A stretch of DNA of 5,885 bases, from positions 1-5,885 of the forward strand of contig CAKUJT010000137.1 in the NCBI GenBank assembly GCA_934661765.1. Reading direction: 5' to 3'. This DNA comes from an uncultured Senegalimassilia sp. (GTDB lineage Bacteria > Actinomycetota > Coriobacteriia > Coriobacteriales > Eggerthellaceae). Position 1 is the first letter of the stretch; every line of letters begins with the position of its first letter. Below the pieces are notes generated by a model. That model was not told the origin of the DNA and searched no databases. It saw nothing but the letters and a program-made list of their open reading frames with translations. Below, piece after piece: positions 1 through 5,714 of the stretch. Position numbers and translations under genes: made by a program.

Positions 1-67
1 TTCTCACGGTCTCTGCCCTGCATTATACACCTGTTTTCTTCTATATACCATAGAAAATCTTGAAACC

Positions 68-129
68 AGTTACTGTTCACTCTTTGCCGATCAACATGCT
101 TCGCGAGATATTACCCGTGAACAGTAACT
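68..129. repeat. Palindromic intergenic element (13-bp perfect inverted repeat)
   Basis: Arms agttactgttcac (68-80) and gtgaacagtaact (117-129) are perfect reverse complements around a 36-base centre containing gcttcgcga (98-106). The right arm ends one base before the stop codon of the minus-strand gene at 130-324, so a transcript of that gene would fold it immediately after translation ends. No T-run follows on the minus strand, so it is not a textbook Rho-independent terminator. It may still act as a 3' stabiliser or weak terminator. The same 9-base core recurs in the larger palindrome at 5761-5810, which suggests a family of dispersed palindromic elements. Membership of a named family is not established. 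Confidence 0.7.
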
Positions 130-324
130 TTATCTGTAATCCTTCGATACTTCCAGATAATCCCGTTTCCCACTGATATAATCCTCATAAGCAAGTTCCG
201 GATCTTTTCCGTGAAATACCGTACACAATCCACACATATCACAGTCCGCAATACATCGGAAGGTATTTTTTATATATTGTCTTCGCTCTTCTTCCGTAGA
301 ATGTTCTATCTCCGGCGGTCTCAT
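130..324 (-). CDS. Small cysteine-motif protein, paralogue of its upstream neighbour
   Basis: This 64-residue protein of unknown function starts at ATG 324-322 and ends in TAA. It contains C-I-A-D-C-D-M-C-G-L-C, a C-x3-C-x2-C-x2-C cluster (about residues 24-34), suited to binding zinc or an iron-sulfur cluster, though binding is inferred only. Around the cluster it shares a pattern with the protein at 336-560: T-x-E-E-R near the N-terminus, the same cysteine spacing with an Asp after the second Cys, then Y-x-x-Y-I-x-G, and a terminal Y-R. It is clearly a diverged duplicate. It has no signal peptide or membrane segment and is rich in charged residues, so it is probably cytoplasmic. Its ribosome binding site overlaps the stop codon of the upstream gene, which suggests coupled translation. 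I do not recognise a characterised family. Confidence 0.8.
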   Translation of the reverse strand: MRPPEIEHSTEEERRQYIKNTFRCIADCDMCGLCTVFHGKDPELAYEDYISGKRDYLEVSKDYR

Positions 325-331
325 ATACTCA

Positions 332-337
332 CCACCT
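332..337 (-). promoter_or_regulatory. Ribosome binding site overlapping the upstream stop codon
   Basis: On the minus strand AGGTGG (337-332) lies 7 bases before ATG 324. Its first two bases are the last two of the TAG stop (338-336) of the upstream paralogue. Ribosomes finishing the first gene would sit on the initiation site of the second, so the two products are probably made together. Confidence 0.7.
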
Positions 338-560
338 ATCTCACAAGTCCCATATTTTTTCTGTACTCTTCGTTAATCTCACGCAATTCTTTTTCTCCGT
401 TAATATACGGTTCATAAAAAGTATCCACGGATCCGCCACCCAGGTTGTCACAACCATTACAGAAGTCACAGGCTCCGCCGCATTGATTCAGTCCTTCCTG
501 CACAATACGAATTCTTTCTTCTTTCGTTGTATCTTTAATCAACAGACTTTTTATTTCCAT
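336..560 (-). CDS. Small cysteine-motif protein (C-x3-C-x2-C-x2-C)
   Basis: This 74-residue protein of unknown function starts at ATG 560-558, chosen because GGAG (572-569) is 8 bases upstream. A longer reading to 608 adds 16 residues but lacks a comparable site. The sequence opens with a T-K-E-E-R segment, then C-G-G-A-C-D-F-C-N-G-C, a C-x3-C-x2-C-x2-C cluster followed by a glycine-rich D-N-L-G-G-G turn, and later Y-E-P-Y-I-N-G-E-K-E-L with a charged C-terminal helix. The cysteines suggest metal or Fe-S binding, which is inferred. The neighbour at 130-324 is a paralogue with identical cysteine spacing, 11 bases downstream and probably cotranscribed. No secretion signal is visible. The function is unknown. 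Confidence 0.8.
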   Translation of the reverse strand: MEIKSLLIKDTTKEERIRIVQEGLNQCGGACDFCNGCDNLGGGSVDTFYEPYINGEKELREINEEYRKNMGLVR

Positions 561-608
561 TACACTTTCTCCATTTCTCCTAAAAGCTTCCCATTTTACT
601 CGTTGCAT

Positions 609-893
609 TCATTTTTGTGATGCTTTTATCAACCCATCATTCATTATTTTCTCAATCATCTCCGCATCACTCCCCAGGAAATCAGCTATCACGTCTTCTT
701 CCATGCACTCCCGAATCGTCTGTTCCACGGCATCTTCTAAGGTCTGCTCCTGTGAATACTTTCTCACCTTATCCACAAAGATCATATAATCGCGCATCGG
801 CTTACACTTTTCAAAAAGTTCCTGGCTGTTTCCCATATTGATATTTTTTACTTTCACAATCACTTCCAGATTCGGATTCTCCTGTTTCTTCAC
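609..893 (-). pseudogene. Fragment of an Rpn / PD-(D/E)XK nuclease-family transposase
   Basis: The open frame gives 94 residues from a GTG at 893-891. The stretch around N-I-N-M-G-N-S-Q-E-L, then E-K-C-K-P-M-R-D-Y, then E-D-A-V-E-Q-T-I-R-E-C and A-D-F-L matches, from memory, the segment after the nuclease domain in Rpn-type recombination-promoting nucleases/putative transposases of Lachnospiraceae. Those proteins are usually near 300 residues. Here the whole N-terminal nuclease domain is missing. Upstream of the GTG the frame still reads D-A-F, as in intact relatives, before an in-frame TGA, which points to truncation rather than a real start. The nearest Shine-Dalgarno-like AAGGA is about 12 bases away, which is poor. 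After A-D-F-L the sequence departs from the usual continuation, so the 3' side also looks eroded. Probably non-functional. The alternative is a small standalone protein. Confidence 0.6.
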
Positions 894-1010
894 AAATGCA
901 TCTCATCCTTTCTGTAGTCTTATTCTTAATATTTGTTGTTTTCCAAAGACAGCAGTCTAAACTCCATGTAATAACCTGTTCCCTGCCAATGAAACATTCC
1001 CCAAAAATCT

Positions 1011-1466
1011 CTACTCATGCAGCATCCATTCTTCTATCCCCTCAGTTCCAAATGTGCAATCATAGTTTTTCTCGATCTCCCTGTAATTTTTCACTTTTAA
1101 CAGATATGCCAGCGGAGCACCTTCTTCATGGTCCGTATGGCAGTATCCAATTCCCTCTCCGCAATAAATAATGCATCCCTCATCTTCTCCCCGTGATCTC
1201 TCGATTGCTTTTTTCAGAGGTAACATTCCGGTATACGACAATCCCATGTAATATACATTTGTAAAATTCCCAAATTTTTTAAGTTCCTTCTCCAAGTATT
1301 TTTCTGTATAGTATGGTATCGGATGCATTATTTCTTTTTTTACATATTTTAAATCATGTAAAGACTTCAATGTTTCTTCTCTTTTGTTCGTTGATAATTC
1401 CCATAGAAGTCTTTCTTTTTTATGTTTTTGAAAAAATAAATTTATGATCATCTCTTCGTTCCACAT
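1011..1466 (-). CDS. Unrecognised 151-residue cytoplasmic protein, possible orphan immunity protein
   Basis: The start ATG 1466-1464 is preceded at 6 bases by an AGGAGGG site (1479-1473), so it is preferred over an ATG 36 bases further up. The protein has a charged helical N-terminal half (residues 1-65, many Lys/Glu) and a more compact second half. The second half contains Y-Y-M-G-L-S-Y, a conserved-looking C-I-I-Y-C-G-E-G-I-G-Y-C segment (about 98-109), G-A-P-L-A-Y-L-L-K-V-K (about 116-126) and an acidic C-terminus. There is no signal peptide or membrane helix. I cannot assign a family. Its size, its solubility, its own strong promoter (1531-1560) and its position beside an RHS locus are compatible with an immunity protein left over from an earlier toxin, but that is a guess. 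TAG ends the gene and no clear terminator follows. Confidence 0.75.
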   Translation of the reverse strand: MWNEEMIINLFFQKHKKERLLWELSTNKREETLKSLHDLKYVKKEIMHPIPYYTEKYLEKELKKFGNFTNVYYMGLSYTGMLPLKKAIERSRGEDEGCIIYCGEGIGYCHTDHEEGAPLAYLLKVKNYREIEKNYDCTFGTEGIEEWMLHE

Positions 1467-1530
1467 TTTTATCCCTCCTAAAATAAGTCCTCTGACACCC
1501 ACAGGTTCATTTTTCAGTATGTATAATTAC

Positions 1531-1560
1531 ATTATATAGAATAGCATATCTGCCAGTCAA
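1531..1560 (-). promoter_or_regulatory. Sigma-A-type promoter for the minus-strand genes
   Basis: On the minus strand TTGACT (1560-1555) and TATAAT (1536-1531) are separated by 18 bases, both close to consensus. It lies about 65 bases upstream of ATG 1466 and points into the gene at 1011-1466, and possibly on to the smaller genes beyond. It is back to back with the plus-strand promoter at 1595-1622. Confidence 0.65.
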
Positions 1561-1594
1561 CGAATGAATCTGTAATGCGGAACAAATATATTCC

Positions 1595-1622
1595 TTGCCT
1601 TTTATCTGGAACATGTTATAAT
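1595..1622 (+). promoter_or_regulatory. Extended -10 sigma-A-type promoter for the plus-strand membrane protein gene
   Basis: TTGCCT (1595-1600) is followed after 16 bases by a perfect TATAAT (1617-1622), with TG at 1614-1615 giving the extended -10 form TGnTATAAT. Transcription would start near 1629, leaving a leader of about 40 bases before ATG 1670. The ribosome binding site AGGAGA is at 1655-1660. Confidence 0.7.
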
Positions 1623-1669
1623 GAAAATCAGAGAAACACCTTCTAAAAAATCTCAGGAGATTATTGATT

Positions 1670-2509
1670 ATGAAACCTTTTTTAGGAATTAACCTTTCTT
1701 CCGATGAGGGCAATGAACTGCTCAACGGTCATGAATTTCTGGTTGCAAAACCATCTGCTATATTAACAGATGCCTTAGATTCCGTGTCCGGAAAAACGCA
1801 AAAAATCGTAAAGAAATCCCAGCTTCCCCTTCCGCTCCGTGTCGTTATGTACGCTTGTGAACTGATCGCCTTAATAATCATTGGCGGTCTCCTGCGAGCT
1901 GAGGTTTCTCTGGCAGAAAGCTATCACAATGTTCCCTGGCTGTATTGGCTTTGTGCTGTCTGTGTGATCATTGGGGTTCTGCTTTTCATTTTGGGAAAAC
2001 GAAAAGAGCGACAGGTTTTGGAAGATACAGAGACGAAACGCACACTTTCTGACTCTGACGCGATTGAAAAAGAAATATTGGCAGAACTTTCCGTCCCGGA
2101 CAATGCGAGAGAGGTTGATGTGCTTTCTTTCTGTTATAAAGAAGAAAATGAAACAATAAAAATGGCACAAAAGGGTGTTCCTCTCACCAATATGTCCTTC
2201 CATATCTTCACAGACAGCGAGAATCTGTATCTTGCCGATCTGGATGGAAAATATGCTTTCCCCCTGTCATCCATCCAGGTAATTCAGACAATCAGAAAAA
2301 CCATTACAGTTATGGATTGGAACAAGGACGAACCTTTTAACAAGGGTATTTATAAACAGTACAAACTGACCAGCGATAAGATCGGTTCTGTTCACTGTAA
2401 GTCTTATCATATTATGGAACTATCATACCGTGGAGAGACTTATGGAATTTATATCCCCAGTTACGAATTACCGATCTTCGAGGAGCTGACCGGACTGAAG
2501 GCGAAATAA
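1670..2509 (+). CDS. Two-pass membrane protein with a soluble C-terminal domain
   Basis: The product has 279 residues. ATG 1670 is chosen because AGGAGA (1655-1660) is 9 bases upstream; the in-frame TTG at 1664 is too close to that site. Residues 1-55 are soluble. Two hydrophobic helices follow at about 56-77 and 88-108, then a basic stop (G-K-R-K-E-R) and a charged linker (109-150). The C-terminal 130 residues alternate polar and hydrophobic residues in a beta-rich way and end in Y-G-I-Y-I-P-S-Y-E-L-P-I-F-E-E-L-T-G. This layout recalls small bacterial proteins with a membrane hairpin and a PH-like (YcxB-type) domain, but no signature residue proves it. The gene has its own promoter and terminator, so it is monocistronic, and it converges on the immunity candidate. 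No enzyme motif is visible and its role is unknown. Confidence 0.85.
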   Translation: MKPFLGINLSSDEGNELLNGHEFLVAKPSAILTDALDSVSGKTQKIVKKSQLPLPLRVVMYACELIALIIIGGLLRAEVSLAESYHNVPWLYWLCAVCVIIGVLLFILGKRKERQVLEDTETKRTLSDSDAIEKEILAELSVPDNAREVDVLSFCYKEENETIKMAQKGVPLTNMSFHIFTDSENLYLADLDGKYAFPLSSIQVIQTIRKTITVMDWNKDEPFNKGIYKQYKLTSDKIGSVHCKSYHIMELSYRGETYGIYIPSYELPIFEELTGLKAK

Positions 2510-2539
2510 AGTTCTGAATTTCATTCTTTTATAACAAAC

Positions 2540-2597
2540 AAGACTACACATAGGATTTTTGCAGATGCATATTTTCCTACCTGTAGTCTTATTTTTT
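2540..2597 (+). terminator. Hairpin terminator after the plus-strand gene, possibly bidirectional
   Basis: The stem pairs 2540-2555 with 2575-2590: nine pairs (aagactaca with tgtagtctt), a 2x2 internal mismatch, then five pairs (tagga with tccta). A 19-base loop separates the arms, and a run of six T follows at 2592-2597. It starts 31 bases after the stop of the plus-strand gene. On the minus strand the stem is followed by a moderately U-rich stretch, so it may also stop transcripts coming from the gene at 2644-3045. Confidence 0.75.
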
Positions 2598-2643
2598 GAT
2601 CAAAGATCTTATTTCACAAACTTTTTTTCATAATCTCTTCGAA

Positions 2644-3045
2644 TCATTTCTTTCTATTGGGTTTTCTTTTCCCATCGTTAATATTTTTTTGTTTCTGCAA
2701 AATTGCTACTATTCCAAGTAACACAATTATAGTTTCTATTCCCCCTGCTGTCACAAACCAAAACTCAGATAAAAATTCTCCTACCGCTAAAATAGATCCT
2801 ATATAAGTTATAATTTCCGTAAGTAATCCATTACCGCTCGAATCTCTTTGAAAATCATTTATTACTAGATGTACAAATAAACCACATGATAAGCATCCCA
2901 TCACACATATCGTTCTAAATGCCGCTTTCTCGTCCTTCATCACTATCCCTAGAATAACATAGTTCAATGTCTGAATTACTCCCAAATATAAAATCATCCA
3001 TACACGTATTTTATAAATCAATGTATTTTTCTTATATATTCTCAT
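2644..3045 (-). CDS. Four-pass membrane protein, candidate immunity protein for the RHS tip
   Basis: This 133-residue protein starts at ATG 3045-3043 with AAGGA 9 bases upstream and ends in TGA. Four hydrophobic helices are visible at about residues 16-36, 43-63, 74-95 and 97-116, the last two joined by a tight turn. The N-terminal (R-I-Y-K-K) and C-terminal (K-R-K-P-N-R-K-K) ends are strongly positive, which places both inside the cell. It lies 79 bases after the RHS stop on the same strand and is AT-rich like the toxin tip. In polymorphic-toxin loci that position belongs to the immunity gene, and a membrane location suits a toxin that attacks the membrane from the periphery. No family is recognised. 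The function is inferred from position and topology; it could instead be an unrelated small membrane protein. Confidence 0.7.
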   Translation of the reverse strand: MRIYKKNTLIYKIRVWMILYLGVIQTLNYVILGIVMKDEKAAFRTICVMGCLSCGLFVHLVINDFQRDSSGNGLLTEIITYIGSILAVGEFLSEFWFVTAGGIETIIVLLGIVAILQKQKNINDGKRKPNRKK

Positions 3046-3124
3046 TCAACTTTTTCCTTCCAATATGGCTATTCCGCTTACACGAACCAATAAAAAAAGA
3101 AGAGAAAGGAGATGTAAACATATA

Positions 3125-3694
3125 TTATCTGTATTTTTTCCATATCTTCTTTACTGTCTTCCATTTTTTCTTTATCCATTTTCCAAATTTAGGATAACCG
3201 ATATTAGTTTTAAACGAAGACCAAAATGTTTCTCCAGCTTTTTTAACAACTGTTTTTCTCACAGTAGTCTTTTTGGCTGTATATCGCATTATTTTCTTAG
3301 CGGATTTTAACCTTTTTAATTGTCGGTTTGATTCTTTCCAAATCCCACTTAGTTTTTTTCCATTAATTCCGCCATCTCCCTTTATATCTCCTACCGCACC
3401 AATTGCCACATTAATAGCCAATGTTTTTTTATTTACTTTTGTCCCTGTAACTTCACATTCTGCTAAATATGTTACTGTGTTAATTGCTGCATTCGCTACT
3501 GTCAATCCGCCCGCTGAAATTCCAGTTGCTGTTAATAATCCTGAAAAGGCTGCCCCCATTAAACCTGGAATTTCTTCCTTTTTTACCAACAGCGCTTCTT
3601 TTAATGAATTGCCCTCGCCTAACTTCAAGACAACATTAGCCGCATATTGAGATGCTGCTCCCACTACAGCCCCTATTGCTAAGTGCCAAAATTC
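3125..3694 (-). other. Variable C-terminal tip of the RHS protein (pre-toxin linker plus cationic end)
   Basis: This encodes residues 629-817, after the D-L-S-G that closes the core. Residues 631-707 contain two Ala/Gly-rich hydrophobic stretches (about 631-650 and 671-704), a layout known in clostridial RHS linkers. Residues 741-817 hold 28 Lys/Arg against 2 Glu. The last 22 residues alternate Lys pairs with Trp, Ile, Val and Phe (F-G-K-W-I-K-K-K-W-K-T-V-K-K-I-W-K-K-Y-R), as an amphipathic helix would. No nuclease, deaminase, ADP-ribosyltransferase or peptidase motif is visible. Base composition also changes: 60-base samples give 19 G+C at 3301-3360, against 36 at 4801-4860 in the core. The tip is either a short membrane-active toxin or a linker whose enzymatic domain has been lost. 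Confidence 0.6.
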
Positions 3695-5578
3695 TCCACT
3701 CAAATCAGTTCTGGTAATCGGATTGTTATCACAGTAGGCATACAGATTTTTATTACTTGATACGGTTAAGTTCATACCTGGTACATTGATATCATCTGCA
3801 TTAATAAACCGTCCAACCTCCGGGTCATAATATCTGCTTGCCAGATAGTACAGCCCTGTTTCTTCATCCCAGTAATATCCACGGTAGCGGAGCGGGTTTT
3901 TCTTTCCCAGATCCTGATCGCCTTCGATTGCGGTTACATTTCCCCAGCTGTCATATGCATAGCTTACCACAGTGTTCCACCCGGTGTCTACCAGTGCGAT
4001 CACATCTCCCGTCGGGTTCAGGATGTAGTAGTAATCTTTTCCGTCACAGTTCATCGAAAACAGGGTACCATCCGCATCATAGCTGAAGGTCATCTCATAC
4101 AGCGGTTTCTCCTGATCTTCCCGCAGGTGCTGTTCCCCGATGATCTGTCCGTCCTGTACCTGGTACAGGACAGTTGTCCCATCCGACAGATACTTCCGGT
4201 TACGCATCCCTTCTTTGTCGTAGCGGTACCGGATCGTTGTCTGGCCTTTTACGATCTCCGTCAGTTCACTGCTGTTCTTCCAGCCCATCTCCATCCCGCG
4301 GTATACGGTCGGATTTCCCATGGCGTCATACGCAATGGTTTCCCCATTATACGATGTCAGCTGGTCCTTCCAGTTTCCTTCATAACGGTAGATCTTTGTT
4401 TCTGACGGGGTGGCGGACGCTAAGGTCTCCATAGTGGCTTCCGGCTGGTATTCGTATCGGTTTTTCTGTAACAGGTTGCCATTTTTGTCATACGCATAGG
4501 TGATCGTCTGCCTGTCTGCCTCCCGGTCTTCCCGGATCAGCTGGTTACGAGTATCGTAGGTGTACTGGATCTTTCCTTTTCCGTCTGTGATCTGCGTAAT
4601 GTTCCCATTCGCATCATACTGATAATTGATCTGCACATCTTCCCATAAAAACTGTTCCAGCTGGTCGGACTGACTGCCATCTGCCCCTTCCCGGTAACCA
4701 TACCGGATCCTCTGTTCAAAGATCTTTCCCAGTGCCTTTGAGACAACCCTGCCTAAGCCATCATAAAATACCGCTTCCGTACACTCCCCGCTCGTCACAC
4801 CGATCGCACGGTTGTCCCGGTCGTACCCGTATTCCAGTGCCGTTGCACGGTATCGGTTTCCCTGATCCACTTTCTCCACGTTGTCATTCAGGTCATAGGT
4901 AAACCGATAGTCCTCGTCCCTGTCATTCCGGTAATAGACAAGTCTTCCTGACAGGTCATAAAAATATCGGGTCTCGATGGTTTCTTCTCCCAGGTCTTCT
5001 CGGATATCCCGTACCACCGCAAGGTTTCCTTCCCGGTCATACGCATACTCATACAGCTGGTATTCCTCCCCGGACGGGTCTGTCAGACGGATCCCGGTCA
5101 CCCGGTCCATATCATCGTATGTATACTGGTAGACATAGCCGTTTCCATACGTTTCCGCCAGCAGGTTTCCGTTTTTTTCCTCGTAGGTCTGTGATACCAG
5201 ACAGCTGTCCCCGACATAGGTTGCTTTTGCATTTCCAAACCCGTCATTTTCGAACCGGTATACCGTTCCGCTTTCCGGGTCATTGATCTGGATCTGTCTG
5301 AGTTCATCATTTTCGTAGCTGTATTGGATCTTTCCGGTACCGTCTGTCACACCGGTCAGCTGGTCTGCCGCATCGTAAGCATAACTGGTTGCGTTGCCAC
5401 TGGGATCCGTTACTTCTGCGAGCAGTCCGGTCTCCTCCTCATACGCATACTTCGTCCGGTTCCCCAGTGCATCCGTGATGCGCTGCAGGTATGCACCGTC
5501 TGCGGTGTAATCCGCCGTGGAACGGATATATTCTCCTTCTATGCTCAGCTGAAACTCTCCCAGTCCTACTTCTACCAT
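3125..5578 (-). CDS. RHS/YD-repeat polymorphic toxin, shortened copy with variable C-terminal tip
   Basis: This is an 817-residue WapA/RHS-type protein read from ATG 5578. Residues about 17-560 carry at least fifteen YD repeats (G-N-x-x-x-Y-x-Y-D type); in this superfamily the repeats build a beta-strand shell that encloses a C-terminal toxin. The RHS-associated core is plain at 561-596 (R-Y-R-G-Y-Y, E-E-T-G-L-Y-Y-L, R-Y-Y-D-P-E-V-G-R-F-I-N-A-D-D) and closes with N-L-Y-A-Y-C-D-N-N-P and D-L-S-G (625-628, where relatives have D-P-S-G). Residues 629-740 are a Gly/Ala-rich, partly hydrophobic pre-toxin linker. Residues 741-817 are extremely basic. The start is doubtful: a GGAAGGA sits directly against the ATG with no spacer, and RHS-like sequence continues in frame upstream. 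Full-length relatives have a signal peptide and many hundreds more residues, absent here, so secretion is unlikely. It is either an orphan cassette or decaying. Confidence 0.85.
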   Translation of the reverse strand: MVEVGLGEFQLSIEGEYIRSTADYTADGAYLQRITDALGNRTKYAYEEETGLLAEVTDPSGNATSYAYDAADQLTGVTDGTGKIQYSYENDELRQIQINDPESGTVYRFENDGFGNAKATYVGDSCLVSQTYEEKNGNLLAETYGNGYVYQYTYDDMDRVTGIRLTDPSGEEYQLYEYAYDREGNLAVVRDIREDLGEETIETRYFYDLSGRLVYYRNDRDEDYRFTYDLNDNVEKVDQGNRYRATALEYGYDRDNRAIGVTSGECTEAVFYDGLGRVVSKALGKIFEQRIRYGYREGADGSQSDQLEQFLWEDVQINYQYDANGNITQITDGKGKIQYTYDTRNQLIREDREADRQTITYAYDKNGNLLQKNRYEYQPEATMETLASATPSETKIYRYEGNWKDQLTSYNGETIAYDAMGNPTVYRGMEMGWKNSSELTEIVKGQTTIRYRYDKEGMRNRKYLSDGTTVLYQVQDGQIIGEQHLREDQEKPLYEMTFSYDADGTLFSMNCDGKDYYYILNPTGDVIALVDTGWNTVVSYAYDSWGNVTAIEGDQDLGKKNPLRYRGYYWDEETGLYYLASRYYDPEVGRFINADDINVPGMNLTVSSNKNLYAYCDNNPITRTDLSGEFWHLAIGAVVGAASQYAANVVLKLGEGNSLKEALLVKKEEIPGLMGAAFSGLLTATGISAGGLTVANAAINTVTYLAECEVTGTKVNKKTLAINVAIGAVGDIKGDGGINGKKLSGIWKESNRQLKRLKSAKKIMRYTAKKTTVRKTVVKKAGETFWSSFKTNIGYPKFGKWIKKKWKTVKKIWKKYR

Positions 5579-5707
5579 TCCTTCCGCTGCCGATGTGTCC
5601 GTAAACTTTACCTGAAACGGATTCTGCCGGTTGACCAGACTGGTCTCTCCCTCTTCGGTCTCATGTCATATCTTTTTTCGACTTTTTTCGCTTTCAGCCT
5701 TTTTCAT
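5579..5707 (-). pseudogene. In-frame 5' extension of the RHS gene, broken by a TGA
   Basis: Reading upstream from ATG 5578 in the same frame, the codons give a sensible RHS N-terminal module (L-V-N-R-Q-N-P-F-Q-V-K-F-T-D-T-S-A-A-E-G) that runs into M-V-E-V-G-L-G-E-F-Q. This resembles the beta-rich N-proximal segment of WapA-like proteins. The frame is stopped by TGA at 5668-5666. Above it lie 13 more open codons (M-K-K-A-E-S-E-K-S-R-K-K-I), starting at ATG 5707-5705 with an AAAGGG site 7 bases upstream. The original reading frame may therefore have begun at 5707 and been closed by a single nonsense change. Alternatively, unrelated sequence was joined near 5665 by recombination. Either way the intact frame from 5578 lacks its natural beginning. 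Confidence 0.6.
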
Positions 5708-5714
5708 AATTTTG

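Noticed and set aside
1871..2203. Minus-strand frame of about 110 codons inside the plus-strand membrane protein gene
   Set aside because: It lies wholly within a better-supported gene that has a promoter, ribosome binding site and terminator, and its own start has none.
912..2593. Exact 13-base match ctgtagtcttatt at 912-924 and 2581-2593
   Set aside because: A 13-base match is not surprising in about 6 kb of AT-rich sequence. The copy at 912 lacks the paired arm that makes the copy at 2581 a terminator stem, so I do not call it a repeat family.
2598..2611. gatcaaagatc palindrome-like motif before the minus-strand stop, considered as a terminator for the membrane gene
   Set aside because: The possible stem is only four pairs and no T-run follows on the minus strand. 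The larger hairpin at 2540-2590 is the better candidate.
3046..3124. Separate promoter for the immunity candidate in the gap after the RHS stop
   Set aside because: TTGGTT and CATATT are about 17 bases apart on the minus strand but match consensus poorly. A dedicated promoter cannot be supported from sequence.
3273..3650. Plus-strand open frame of about 125 codons opposite the RHS tip
   Set aside because: It is the antisense shadow of the minus-strand tip. It has no ribosome binding site and an odd Pro/Phe-rich composition expected from reading linker codons backwards. Other plus-strand frames within 3838-4434 are the same.
3840..5560. Recurring short motifs in the RHS region, considered as DNA tandem repeats or a CRISPR-like array
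   Set aside because: The periodicity is at protein level (YD repeats with variable spacing). The nucleotide copies diverge and there are no uniform spacers.
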